A DNA stretch of 64,000 nt from JBEBVQ01 sp037190845. GTDB taxonomy: Bacteria; Bacteroidota; Bacteroidia; Chitinophagales; Chitinophagaceae. Positions 9,123 to 17,163 of this stretch are shown here, piece after piece; the first letter of the stretch is position 1, and the number at the start of each line of letters is the position of its first letter. The notes below the pieces were generated by a model. The model had not been told where the DNA came from and searched no databases. It saw only the letters and a list, made by a program, of their open reading frames with translations. A program made the translations under genes and the position numbers. The DNA lies in contig JBBCJI010000008.1 of NCBI GenBank assembly GCA_037190845.1, positions 1-64,000 of the forward strand, read 5' to 3'.

Positions 9123-9518
9123 TTACAACAGATCCTTAAATCCATGCTCACGGTAATGTTTGATCTTCATCTCAAACATCTCTGCCATCTTGCCGGCACG
9201 CCATTTTGCTTCTCTGGCTTTTTCACCGGTAAAAAGCTCATCTACCGTCCCTGTAAACAGCTCCATCCATTCCTCAAAATGTTCATGCTCTACCGGCAAT
9301 TTAGCGTGCGGTACAAACGGACTGCCCGCATAGGTATACTCCTTCAGCAGCACCGTCTGCCAGAACCGGTACATCTTCTCAAGGTGTTCCGGCCAGCGGT
9401 CTCTTATCTGTTCATTAAAAATAGGAGCCAGCATATCATTTTCCCGCACCCGGTCGTAGAAAGTATCAACAAGGAGCTTCACATCGTCCAGCGTCAGTAT
9501 ATCATCTTGCGGTTGCAT
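9123..9518 (-). CDS. Truncated hemoglobin, group III
   Basis: 131 residues, the size of a 2-on-2 hemoglobin. The group III pattern is visible: VDTFYDRVRENDMLAPIFN at the start of the B helix region, WPEHLEKMYRFWQTVLL, and the proximal His in LPVEHEHFEEWMELF. Group III globins bind O2 or NO tightly and have been linked to microaerobic or nitrosative conditions in a few bacteria. The gene lies 3 bases after the Ig-like membrane gene of the oxidase block. It is likely cytoplasmic and reduced by the ferredoxin at the end of the operon (inference). Confidence 0.9.
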   Translation of the reverse strand: MQPQDDILTLDDVKLLVDTFYDRVRENDMLAPIFNEQIRDRWPEHLEKMYRFWQTVLLKEYTYAGSPFVPHAKLPVEHEHFEEWMELFTGTVDELFTGEKAREAKWRAGKMAEMFEMKIKHYREHGFKDLL

Positions 9519-9521
9519 ATG

Positions 9522-9929
9522 CTATGATGTTATGGAAAGGTAACGAACAATATAATATAACGCCCATCCTGCAAAGGAAATAATCAAAATCCATACCCAC
9601 GCAGGTATACTCTGAGGCGTTTCACTTCCTTCTATAAGAAATTCTTTCTGGTCTCCCTTACCATATGCATTGATCATCAATGGCAGAATACCGTCCACCA
9701 CTGCATTTTCCTTTATTCCTTCAACCGCGATCGCCGGCCCGTTGCGCACTACAAACGGAATTATACGGATACCCTCTTTACCCGTGGGATCCTTGCTTAT
9801 AATCTTAAGCGTATGCTCTCCGTCAGGTAGCTTGCGTGTATCCAGCTCAAAATTTACCGGAGAAACAAACGAGGCAACCGGGACCGGTTCATCGTCTATA
9901 AAGATGAGTATGTCGCTTTTATCTTTCAT
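9522..9929 (-). CDS. Oxidase-linked protein with Ig-like fold and C-terminal membrane helix
   Basis: 135 residues. Residues 1-105 look like one or two short beta-sandwich units (FIDDEPVPVASFVSPVNFELD, DGEHTLKIISKDPTGKEG). Residues 112-131 form one membrane helix (AWVWILIISFAGWALYYIVR). No signal peptide is evident, so the soluble part may face the cytoplasm, or insertion may be C-terminal. It follows the small CPAC protein by one base and precedes the globin by 3 bases, so it is translated with the oxidase. I do not recognise a characterised family. An accessory or assembly subunit of the cbb3-like oxidase is a reasonable guess. Confidence 0.7.
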   Translation of the reverse strand: MKDKSDILIFIDDEPVPVASFVSPVNFELDTRKLPDGEHTLKIISKDPTGKEGIRIIPFVVRNGPAIAVEGIKENAVVDGILPLMINAYGKGDQKEFLIEGSETPQSIPAWVWILIISFAGWALYYIVRYLSITS

Positions 9930-9930
9930 C

Positions 9931-10191
9931 TTATTCTTTATTTAAAATGCTCCTTTTAATATGATACTCCGATTTTTCACCGGGACGCACCAGCCATTTT
10001 ACAGAGAAGAACAGGGTGATTAATACAATGATCACCGTTGCCCAGACGATCACATAATCCCAGTTGCTCTCCGGCCCTGTGCCATGCGTGATGCCCCGCA
10101 GCATTTCGGGCTGTTGCTTTTCGCACGCCGGGCAAGCCATTGCAGATAGTCCGGGTATCAGGAAAACAAGAATCAGCATTATGTTTTTCAT
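9931..10191 (-). CDS. Small exported CPAC membrane protein of the oxidase operon
   Basis: 86 residues. A signal-like N-terminus (about 1-19, ending SAMA) is followed immediately by CPACEKQQPEML. One membrane helix lies at about 45-66 and a short basic tail at the end. The CxxC directly outside the membrane could bind copper or heme-delivery partners (inference). Its ATG overlaps the last base of the cytochrome stop codon (TGATG), so it is cotranslated with the CcoO-like gene. It is too short and too different for me to call CcoQ or CcoS. Confidence 0.7.
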   Translation of the reverse strand: MKNIMLILVFLIPGLSAMACPACEKQQPEMLRGITHGTGPESNWDYVIVWATVIIVLITLFFSVKWLVRPGEKSEYHIKRSILNKE

Positions 10192-11201
10192 CAGGGTAAT
10201 GTTTTAAGTTTTACAAAATCCATGATCTTCTGTACCTCTTCTTCGCTTACCTCGCGGGCTTCATTGCCCCAGCTTGTACGTTCGTGATTCATGATCGCGG
10301 TGATCTCTGCTGCAGTAAGGCCGACATTCGTACCTATGGCCGGCATGGGGCCATATCCCTGTGATGCCCTGGCGTTATATCCGTTCATAATAATATCCAC
10401 AAAGATCTCCGGATTGTCGTCCTGCACGATCTTACTGCCTTTAAGCGAAGGGAAGGCGCCGGGTAATCCTTCTCCGTTAGGCTGATGACAGCTTTGGCAG
10501 TGTGTGGCGTACAGCGTTGGTCCATCCAGTTGCATAACTTCGCTTGTACCGGCAGTCTCTTTTTGTGCTCTTTTATATAAAAACTCCGGTGCGGGCGCTC
10601 CGTCTGGCAGCTTTACCTGTTTCAGCGATTGCAGATACGCCACTAGTTGCAAGGCTTCTTTTCTAGCGACAACCCTACCACTCTTTCCGTACATATATTC
10701 AGCAGGCACAGGGACTACAATATCACCATCTTCAGGTTCCTGTTTCACCTCAAATAGCCAGGGATATGCAGGCATCACGGATTCTTTCACTACAATACGG
10801 GGATTATACAAATGCACCAGATTCCAGTCGCGGCCGGGCTGCCTCACACCGGCATTCGTAAGATCCGGTCCGGTACGCTCCGTACCCATCAATGTAGCGG
10901 TATTACGCCAGAAATCCATACGCCCGATCGCTGCATAATCCGCAGGTATATTGGGCCGTTCACCCCAGGGCTTATCCATATCCACATTCCGCACCTGTTG
11001 CGTGTGGCAGGCCACGCAGCCGTTGGATACGTACAACGCTTTCCCGCTCAACGCATCAGCGCTGAGCGCATCAGCGCCGGGAAGCGGCGCGTTATTACGA
11101 TCATTGCTTACAGCGGGAATAATCGCTATGAGTACGGTAAGGCCGGCGAAAAAAAGAAACGCCGTTGTAAAGAGTTTTTTATGGTTATCGAACAATTCCA
11201 T
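10191..11201 (-). CDS. Diheme cytochrome c: CcoO-like domain fused to a second cytochrome c domain
   Basis: 336 residues. There is one N-terminal membrane anchor (about 11-30). The first heme site is CVACH (Cys62, Cys65, His66) in a CcoO/FixO-like domain, with MPAYPWLF giving the likely axial Met. The second is CQSCH (Cys235, Cys238, His239), followed by a Met in YGPMPAI. CcoO is the monoheme subunit of cbb3-type oxidases that delivers electrons to CcoN. Here an extra C-terminal cytochrome c domain probably replaces the missing CcoP. It lies 64 bases after ccoN on the same strand. A gene symbol is withheld because the architecture is not the standard FixO. Confidence 0.85.
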   Translation of the reverse strand: MELFDNHKKLFTTAFLFFAGLTVLIAIIPAVSNDRNNAPLPGADALSADALSGKALYVSNGCVACHTQQVRNVDMDKPWGERPNIPADYAAIGRMDFWRNTATLMGTERTGPDLTNAGVRQPGRDWNLVHLYNPRIVVKESVMPAYPWLFEVKQEPEDGDIVVPVPAEYMYGKSGRVVARKEALQLVAYLQSLKQVKLPDGAPAPEFLYKRAQKETAGTSEVMQLDGPTLYATHCQSCHQPNGEGLPGAFPSLKGSKIVQDDNPEIFVDIIMNGYNARASQGYGPMPAIGTNVGLTAAEITAIMNHERTSWGNEAREVSEEEVQKIMDFVKLKTLP

Positions 11202-11265
11202 TTCGTGGAAATTTGAAAATTTGAAAATGAGTTAATTTGAAAATGATAATGCGCTGTCATTTTCT

Positions 11266-13401
11266 TCAACCCGGATCACCTAACTGCTGCAGGGCTGCTT
11301 CTTTTACATCCACCACCTTTTCCGCAGACATCATCTTATAAACATTGTAAGCGAAGAATAAATGAGACAGCCACATCAGGCTTCCGCCGATTGCACGCCA
11401 CAGCCAGTAGGGTGCCATCATCACCACGCTGTCAATAAACGGCTTCCCTTCTATCCACATCAGTCCTCTCATCGTACTGCCGTACATCAGCGGAACAGTA
11501 TAAAACATCAATCCGATCAATGCCAACCAGAAATGTGCACCTATTGTGATCTGCGGCGGCTCCTTACCCGTCAGTCGCGGTACGATCGCATATATCCCGG
11601 CCCACAAAAAGAAACAGATGATACCGTACATCGTGAGATGGGAATGCGCCACAGTAAAGTCGGTAAAATGCCAGATGAGGTTGGTGGAGCGGAAGGCTTC
11701 TGCAGTACCCTGCATAGATCCGGTAAAATAAAAGATAATACCCACGAGGAAGAAAGGCAATGTGTAACTGTCGCTGATCTTGTACCAGGCGCCCTTGAAG
11801 GTCATTACGAAATTGGTAGTGCCGGCCACAACGGGTATTACCATCCCCGCACTACCCACAATAGCCACTGTTTGCAGCCACCAGGGAATAGAACTGAATA
11901 CAAAATGGTGTGTCCCGATCAGCGTATAGAAAAGTATCTGTGTCCAGAAAGCCAGGATGCCCAGGCTGTAAGAATAGATCGGCCGGTTGAGCTGCTGCGG
12001 CAGGAAGTAATAAACAATACCGAGCGTAAACAGCATAAACCACATGCCTACTCCCTGGTGCATATAATAACCCTGGATGATCGTTTCACCCAGTCCCTGT
12101 TGCCAGAAAGGCACATAGGCAACTACTGAAATTACTATAGCAAAAATGATCGCCGCGACAATATACCAGTTGGCAATATAGATCTCACGTGTCTTCCGCC
12201 GCCCGATGGTCTGCAGGAAATTGATCAGTGTAAGCGCCAGTCCGATGCCGAATAGCAGCATCACCGGCCAGATATATTCCCGGTATTCGCCGCCGCCGTT
12301 GTTAATACCAGCCATCAGGCAAAGCGTACCCAGCACTACGGCTGCGTTTATCAGAATGAGCGTATACCATCCGTACCTGATATTTGCCAGCGGCACATTG
12401 CTGACTTTGGGTACCACATAATAGCCCAGACCAAGCATGCCGAGCGAAGCCCATCCCCAAAACACGGCATTGGTGTGCACCGGTCGCAGCCGCCCGAAGC
12501 TGAGCCAGCTCAGATGATCGGCATCGGGAGCGAGAAATTTAATACCGAGATATTCACCAACGGTAGTACCGAACAGTAACCAGAAAGTAGCACAACCAAT
12601 ATACCAAAGCACAAGCCTGGAGAGCGCAGGATCTATATTAGGCCGCTTTTGCGCTTTTTTCTTGGGGGCAACAATAGGCATGCCCGGCTCTGCATATTTA
12701 TAGATAAGTCCTTTCGTGTCTTCAGGTGGCAAAACACCGGACAATTCATTATGCGCAAGCTGGTAATCAAGCTGTTTTTTTCTCTTTTCAAGAAGATGTA
12801 TGGTTTCATCTTCCGGCATACTTTTTAGGTAAGCAGCAAGACGTGCTGCTTCCTCCAGGTTCTGCTTATTTTTATACTGCCCCAGCACACGGGTTATTTT
12901 TATAACCATCAGAACGATGCCGGCGAGTATCGGTATCAGCAGCAGGAATATGGTTATGAGAATGCCGGGCTCTCCCATCAGCGAACCCGAACCGGGTGTT
13001 GTTCCGGTTTGTGCCAAGACTCTTCCACCAGTAAGGGTCATCAGGATTGTAAACAACAGCGTCCCTGCTGTATGGGTATTTTTCCGTTGTCTTTTCCAGG
13101 CATTCAATAACCGGCTGATCTGCCGGCTGTCGAGTTCCCGGATATGCTTGCCAAGGCGTTCTTTTTCAGGAATATGACGACGCTGCCTGTTGATGGCGAT
13201 GATCTTCATTACCCGTGCCCGTAATATCAACGCAACCGCAAGCAACAATAGTACCAGCAGCAGCACCGGCAGGATCATACCTTTTGGCGTATGAAAGGAA
13301 AAATCAGAAATACCGGTTGCCTGCGCATATATCTGAAGAGGTAACAGACACCCTAAAAATGACATTATCCTGCTTAATTTTTTGACCTTGAACATGTTCA
13401 T
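11266..13401 (-). CDS. ccoN: cbb3-type oxidase subunit I (CcoN-like) with long N-terminal extension
   Basis: 711 residues, about 200 more than typical CcoN. The first ~250 residues hold three hydrophobic helices and a charged stretch. The oxidase core begins around residue 265. Candidate ligands: His309 (RPVHTNAV, low-spin heme), His448 (YMHQGVG, CuB), His498/499 (GTHHFVF, CuB), and His586/588 (VAHSHL, heme irons). IYSYSL supplies the Tyr found cross-linked in cbb3 enzymes, and this Tyr argues against nitric oxide reductase NorB. It is a membrane proton-pumping O2 reductase with electrons arriving via the diheme subunit. The gene follows the Rrf2 gene by 46 bases. CcoP, CcoQ and the CcoGHIS assembly genes are not in the window. 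Confidence 0.88.
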   Translation of the reverse strand: MNMFKVKKLSRIMSFLGCLLPLQIYAQATGISDFSFHTPKGMILPVLLLVLLLLAVALILRARVMKIIAINRQRRHIPEKERLGKHIRELDSRQISRLLNAWKRQRKNTHTAGTLLFTILMTLTGGRVLAQTGTTPGSGSLMGEPGILITIFLLLIPILAGIVLMVIKITRVLGQYKNKQNLEEAARLAAYLKSMPEDETIHLLEKRKKQLDYQLAHNELSGVLPPEDTKGLIYKYAEPGMPIVAPKKKAQKRPNIDPALSRLVLWYIGCATFWLLFGTTVGEYLGIKFLAPDADHLSWLSFGRLRPVHTNAVFWGWASLGMLGLGYYVVPKVSNVPLANIRYGWYTLILINAAVVLGTLCLMAGINNGGGEYREYIWPVMLLFGIGLALTLINFLQTIGRRKTREIYIANWYIVAAIIFAIVISVVAYVPFWQQGLGETIIQGYYMHQGVGMWFMLFTLGIVYYFLPQQLNRPIYSYSLGILAFWTQILFYTLIGTHHFVFSSIPWWLQTVAIVGSAGMVIPVVAGTTNFVMTFKGAWYKISDSYTLPFFLVGIIFYFTGSMQGTAEAFRSTNLIWHFTDFTVAHSHLTMYGIICFFLWAGIYAIVPRLTGKEPPQITIGAHFWLALIGLMFYTVPLMYGSTMRGLMWIEGKPFIDSVVMMAPYWLWRAIGGSLMWLSHLFFAYNVYKMMSAEKVVDVKEAALQQLGDPG

Positions 13402-13447
13402 AAAATGATATTAATACCCTTTTATCCTTTATTTTATTAAAAAAATT

Positions 13448-13882
13448 TTATTGCCGCTTCAGAAACGCAAGGTGCTGCTCCAGGCTTTCATTAAATGTGC
13501 CCAATTTGGCTTTTTCCAACATGATGCGCATGTCTTTACGTATCTTTTTAAATTCGTGATGGATAGGACAGGGATGTGTTTCTGAACATTCCTTCAGCCC
13601 GAGCCCGCAACCTGAAAAAATACGGTCACCGTCTACGGCGCGCACCACATCTGCAAGGGAACATTTGAGCTCATTTTTTTCGAGATAAAAACCACCGTTG
13701 GGACCTTTCGCAGACTGGACCAGTCCGCGTCGGCTGAGATCCTGAAGGATCTTGGCGATAAAATATTCCGGGGCATCAATGCCTTTGGCAATTTCCTTAA
13801 TGCCTATCTTATTGCCCGATTTGGATTTCTGTGCAATAAATAACATCGCCCGGATGGCGTATTCGCATGTTTTGGAAAACAT
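13448..13882 (-). CDS. Rrf2-family transcriptional regulator with three-Cys cluster motif
   Basis: 144 residues. The N-terminal winged helix begins FSKTCEYAIRAMLFIAQ, with recognition helix around IAKILQDLSRRGLV and the wing GPNGGFYL. The C-terminal half has cysteines in CGLGLKECSETHPC (C-x6-C-x5-C), the usual site for a [2Fe-2S] or [4Fe-4S] cluster in IscR, NsrR and RsrR proteins. It would sense O2, NO or iron-sulfur status and control the downstream oxidase-globin-hemerythrin genes, of which it is the first on the same strand. Which signal it senses cannot be decided from sequence. A -7-like element sits just upstream. Confidence 0.92.
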   Translation of the reverse strand: MFSKTCEYAIRAMLFIAQKSKSGNKIGIKEIAKGIDAPEYFIAKILQDLSRRGLVQSAKGPNGGFYLEKNELKCSLADVVRAVDGDRIFSGCGLGLKECSETHPCPIHHEFKKIRKDMRIMLEKAKLGTFNESLEQHLAFLKRQ

Positions 13883-13900
13883 TCATCTGCCTTTTCAGTG

Positions 13901-13908
13901 CAAAGATA
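13901..13908 (-). promoter_or_regulatory. Possible -7 element upstream of the Rrf2 gene
   Basis: On the minus strand TATCTTTG fits the Bacteroidetes -7 box TAnnTTTG and lies about 18 bases before the Rrf2 start. An upstream TTTG exists, but the spacing is only 12 bases rather than the usual 19-21. A -33 partner is therefore uncertain. Confidence 0.4.
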
Positions 13909-13957
13909 AATATTATCCGGCAAATAGAAGAGTTTTTTATCTTTTAATATAATGATT

Positions 13958-14689
13958 TCAGGAACGCAGCCGGTAATGTAACCCGATTGTCATCCAGCTC
14001 TTATCCTGCGGGAAATCAGAATTGGTCATGTTGACGCTGCTGCCGAGTTGTAACTGCAGTTTCAGAAAATCAATCCCACCCCGCAATGTAAGCGCAGGCT
14101 CTATCATGAACTGTCCTTTGTTATTTTCAAGGTATTGCTGCTGGTTTTCGCCACCCGTCATCAGGCTGCCCGAAATACCGGAATAATTCACCATGCCCGC
14201 CCGTGCTGAAACAGCCGCTTCAAAATAACGGGATTTATACCCTAAAGACGGCTGCACGGCCAACCGGAAAACACTGGCATCCAGCCTGCCATTCGTACCG
14301 GGATATGTTTGTACAGATTCGGGGAAATAATTTTCCAGGGAGCCAAACCCAAACAGGGCATACGTTTCAAACACAAAATTATTGGTCATTGGAAGAAAGT
14401 ATCCTGCACCGGCTTCAAAGAAACTGCCTTTACCTCCATTGCCATTAGACTCATCTTTCGGGAAAAACAAAGTACCATTTGCCACAAGGCCGAAATGGGC
14501 TGCAGGCGCGTAAGCAAACTGCAGCTCACCACGATTATCATTCATAAGCCCATTGGCCACAAACTCGCCCTTTTCGGTGAGCATAGGTGTATTAACGCTG
14601 TTGGGCACATAATATTTGGGCGCACACCCGGTTATGGAAAGTGTAATCAGAACGAGATACAGCGCCGGCAGGAACTTACGGTTGCACAT
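13958..14689 (-). CDS. Outer-membrane-like lipoprotein of unknown function
   Basis: About 243 residues from the Met of MCNRKFL, which starts a lipoprotein signal ending LSITGC (lipobox, Cys about residue 22). After YYVPNSVNTPMLTEKGEF the protein consists of alternating short beta strands (LQFAYAPAAHFGLVANGTLFF, FFEAGAGYFL) and ends with a long strand containing WMTIGLHYRLRS, as in small outer-membrane beta-barrel or surface lipoproteins of Bacteroidetes. No enzyme motif is seen. The open frame extends 15 codons upstream, but that part would precede the signal peptide. It is separated by 75 bases from the Rrf2 gene on the same strand and is probably an independent unit. Confidence 0.72.
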   Translation of the reverse strand: MCNRKFLPALYLVLITLSITGCAPKYYVPNSVNTPMLTEKGEFVANGLMNDNRGELQFAYAPAAHFGLVANGTLFFPKDESNGNGGKGSFFEAGAGYFLPMTNNFVFETYALFGFGSLENYFPESVQTYPGTNGRLDASVFRLAVQPSLGYKSRYFEAAVSARAGMVNYSGISGSLMTGGENQQQYLENNKGQFMIEPALTLRGGIDFLKLQLQLGSSVNMTNSDFPQDKSWMTIGLHYRLRS

Positions 14690-14763
14690 ATGAACAGGTG
14701 TTGGTTCAGGGTATATGTATAAAGACCGTTCCAACAGGCAGACATACCGGCAACAGATTCATT

Positions 14764-15052
14764 TACTACTTCTTACCTTTCTGCAATTCCTTTTTCTTTT
14801 TCGCTTCCGGTAAATAGTTTTCCGGAGATATTACTTCTTGCCTTCTAACTCCAACGCTTTTGTTTCCTGCAAGGATGGGGACAAAATGTCCCTATCCTTG
14901 GGCAAGTCCCTCATTCTTTCTTTTTTCCTTTTGAAATCTTCTTCTGCACTGGCTCTACTGTGGGGATTAATATTTTTTACCGTAACATCGAAATCACTTT
15001 CAAAATTCCTTCTGAGATGATTGCATCCAGGTTGTAGAATTTTTGTCTGCAT
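14764..15052 (-). pseudogene. Small lysine-rich protein gene, probably frameshifted near its 3' end
   Basis: The open part (15052 to 14831) encodes 73 residues ending in ALELEGKK. Just after that stop, a neighbouring frame reads VISPENYLPEAKKKKELQKGKK across 14764-14829 and then stops. It has the same lysine-rich GKK ending, as though a single-base shift had split one C-terminus. The function is not recognised. The upstream part contains VTVKNINPHSRASAEED. I treat it as a probably decayed small gene. An alternative is two unrelated short frames by chance. Confidence 0.35.
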
Positions 15053-15078
15053 TCTATCATCCGCTCTCCTTCTTTCCC

Positions 15079-15103
15079 AACTTGTAAGATTTCCTTACAA
15101 GTT
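15079..15103. repeat. Perfect hairpin AACTTGTAAG-n5-CTTACAAGTT
   Basis: Ten-base arms at 15079-15088 and 15094-15103 form a perfect inverted repeat in the 654-base gene-poor stretch between the lipoprotein and the ArsC-like gene. There is no T-tract directly after it on either strand, so it could be a regulator site or a remnant of a mobile element rather than a terminator. The rest of 15104-15343 holds nothing I can recognise. Confidence 0.5.
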
Positions 15104-15343
15104 GCCGCTTCATTCAATTCTTTTTCATCAAAAATGTTTTTGAGATGAATGGTAATACTTTGCGAAGTAGTTTGAAATTATCAAACACTTATACATTATC
15201 GGATCAGCGGGATACAGCGGACATCTGTAAGCCGTTCGCACATACAAGAAAGCCCCACGGCGAAGGGAATAAAACAAGATTTTCAGTCCGTATATCGTCA
15301 TTCCTTCTTTGTCATACTTTATCTTCGCCTGTAAAATATTCCC

Positions 15344-15703
15344 GTGACCAACACCATATTCTACCTCTCCACCTGCGACACCTGCAGGCGCATTCTCAAA
15401 GACATCAATGCTGCGCAATACGACTTTGTATTGCAGGATATTAAAAGCACGCCAATCACACCCGAACAACTCGATACCCTCAGGGAAATGGCCGGCGGCT
15501 ACGAAGCACTGTTCAGCAGGCGCTCACAACAATACAAAGCTTTAGGATTGGGAGAAAAACTACTCACCGAAAAGGATTACCGCCATTACATCCTGGAACA
15601 TTATACTTTCCTCAAACGCCCCGTTGTCATACACAACGGAAGCATTTATATCGGGAATGATAAAAAGACTGCAGAAGTACTGAAGCAGGTATTGGGGTTA
15701 TGA
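15344..15703 (+). CDS. ArsC/Spx-family thioredoxin-fold protein
   Basis: 119 residues beginning at a GTG codon: TIFYLSTCDTCRRIL gives a CxxC near the N-terminus as in Spx/MgsR proteins, where classical ArsC enzymes have a single Cys. The C-terminal part RPVVIHNGSIYIGNDKKTAEVL is the conserved RP-loop region of the family. Arsenate reductase activity is therefore doubtful. A redox or regulator role is as likely. The gene stands alone between a hairpin-rich region and a repeat array. Confidence 0.85.
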   Translation: MTNTIFYLSTCDTCRRILKDINAAQYDFVLQDIKSTPITPEQLDTLREMAGGYEALFSRRSQQYKALGLGEKLLTEKDYRHYILEHYTFLKRPVVIHNGSIYIGNDKKTAEVLKQVLGL

Positions 15704-15729
15704 ATGACAGAATAGCAGTTTTAAATGTT

Positions 15730-15848
15730 CTGGAAAACGAATGCTTATGCTTCGGGAAAATGGTAGTTATATTTTCCGAAAAACATAGTTATGTTTTGGA
15801 GAAATGATGCTTACATTTTTGAAAACATACGCATGTTTTCGAAAACAC
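15730..15848. repeat. Degenerate array of about five ~23-bp palindromic units
   Basis: Five successive units of 20-24 bases share the pattern gAAAAcatagttatgTTTTc and each is itself roughly palindromic: CTGGAAAACGAATGCTTATG, GGGAAAATGGTAGTTATATT, CGAAAAACATAGTTATGTTT, AGAAATGATGCTTACATTTT, and AAAACATACGCATGTTTTCG. It is not CRISPR-like because there are no distinct spacers. The region is intergenic, between the ArsC-like gene and the old yellow enzyme gene. Confidence 0.7.
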
Positions 15849-15974
15849 GATCACAGATTGATTATCAACGAAATGAAGTGAGCTGTTTAAGCGATCGGGC
15901 ATTTCTGCCAAACTGTCGTAAACCACGATTTCCGCGGTGTTTCCAGCGTTTAAGGGAAATAATCGTTAAGTCTC

Positions 15975-17042
15975 CTACCCCCACTTCCCTCTTTCATATT
16001 GTTTCGGCCACGGCACATCCACGCCCAGTTCTGCCGCCGCACGCAACGGAAAATGCGGATCACGCAACATCTCACGCGCAATGAACACGAGGTCAGCCTG
16101 TTCATCTGATATGATCTGCGCCGCCTGTTGTGCCGTGGTAATCAGACCCACAGCGCCGGTCATCATACCGCTTTCCTTTTTCACCTTCTCTGCCAGAAAC
16201 ACCTGGTAAAGCGGCTCCACGGGTATCCGGATCTTAGGAGCAATGGCGCCCGAAGAACAATCCATCAGATCCACACCAAATGGCTGAAGCAGTTTTGCCA
16301 GCGCCACCGAATCATCCGGCGTCCATCCTTCCTCTGTCCAGTCCGTAGCTGAAATGCGTACAAACAGAGGCTTCTCTGCCGGCCATATATCGCGCACGGC
16401 TGTGACGACCTCGCAGAGCAGCCGTGTCCTGTTTTCAAAAGAACCACCATACTGATCCGTACGCTTATTGGTAATCGGAGAAAGGAACTGGTGTATCAAA
16501 TAACCATGCGCAGCATGGATTTCCACTACATCAAAACCAGCATCAAGACTTCTTTGAGCAGCAGCGACAAAAGCCGTTATAACATCACCGATCATTTCTT
16601 CATCCATGGCTTCCGGCGTTCTGTCCTGATCATAAAACGGGATAGCCGACGGCGCCACCATCTGCCAGCCTCCATCTTCCAAAGGAACTTCTCCTTTGCC
16701 TTTCCAAAGCGCATAGGTCGATGCCTTGCGCCCTGCATGCGCCAGTTGAATACCCGCTGCTGCACCCTGGCTATGTACAAAATCCACAACGCGCTTCAGT
16801 GGCGCAACCTGCGTGTCGTTCCATAGTCCCAGATCATCCGGCGATATCCGTCCCTCAGGCAATACGGCCGTAGCCTCGACAATTACAAGACCCGCACCAC
16901 CTCTGGCAAAACTACCCAGATGTACCAGATGCCAGTCGTTGGCTACACCGTCAACAGCCGAATACTGACACATCGGGGAAACAACAAAACGATTGCGGAA
17001 TACTACATCACGTATCTGCAAAGGACTGAAAAGCGTTGACAT
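15975..17042 (-). CDS. Old yellow enzyme, YqjM/NamA type
   Basis: 355 residues from MSTLFSPLQ. FMN-dependent ene reductase that uses NAD(P)H to reduce activated C=C bonds. Marks of the YqjM subgroup are SPMCQYSAVDGVANDWH with the flavin-tuning Cys, QLAHAGRK, and AHGYLIHQFLSPITNKRTDQYGGSFENR. The phosphate-binding end contains DLVFIAREMLRDPHFP. It is cytoplasmic. The start at 17063 offered by the long frame adds seven residues before MSTLF and is less likely. It has no functional partner nearby, and its 5' flank is the repeat region at 17164-17478. Confidence 0.93.
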   Translation of the reverse strand: MSTLFSPLQIRDVVFRNRFVVSPMCQYSAVDGVANDWHLVHLGSFARGGAGLVIVEATAVLPEGRISPDDLGLWNDTQVAPLKRVVDFVHSQGAAAGIQLAHAGRKASTYALWKGKGEVPLEDGGWQMVAPSAIPFYDQDRTPEAMDEEMIGDVITAFVAAAQRSLDAGFDVVEIHAAHGYLIHQFLSPITNKRTDQYGGSFENRTRLLCEVVTAVRDIWPAEKPLFVRISATDWTEEGWTPDDSVALAKLLQPFGVDLMDCSSGAIAPKIRIPVEPLYQVFLAEKVKKESGMMTGAVGLITTAQQAAQIISDEQADLVFIAREMLRDPHFPLRAAAELGVDVPWPKQYERGKWG

Positions 17043-17163
17043 TGATTGTTTATTGTTATGCAAAAATAGGAGGGATTATGTTAAAGCCTGATTAAGAATA
17101 TTTATTGGGAGCCAAACGCTACCAACGTTTGAAAAAGGTCTCTTGCATAGGTGCGATGAACGA

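Noticed and set aside
11362..12129. Plus-strand frame (255 codons) antisense to ccoN
   Set aside because: The ccoN frame on the minus strand has conserved heme and copper ligands. The antisense reading is rich in Gln/His and has no recognisable motif.
11266..13401. Interpretation as nitric oxide reductase NorB
   Set aside because: The sequence keeps the cbb3-type Tyr (IYSYSL) and CcoN-like ligand order. A linked CcoO-like cytochrome favours an oxidase over NorB.
15128..15469. Minus-strand frame antisense to the ArsC-like gene
   Set aside because: It overlaps the conserved N-terminus of the ArsC/Spx-like protein and has no family resemblance.
15730..15848. CRISPR array
   Set aside because: No spacers and only degenerate 20-24 base units without cas genes.
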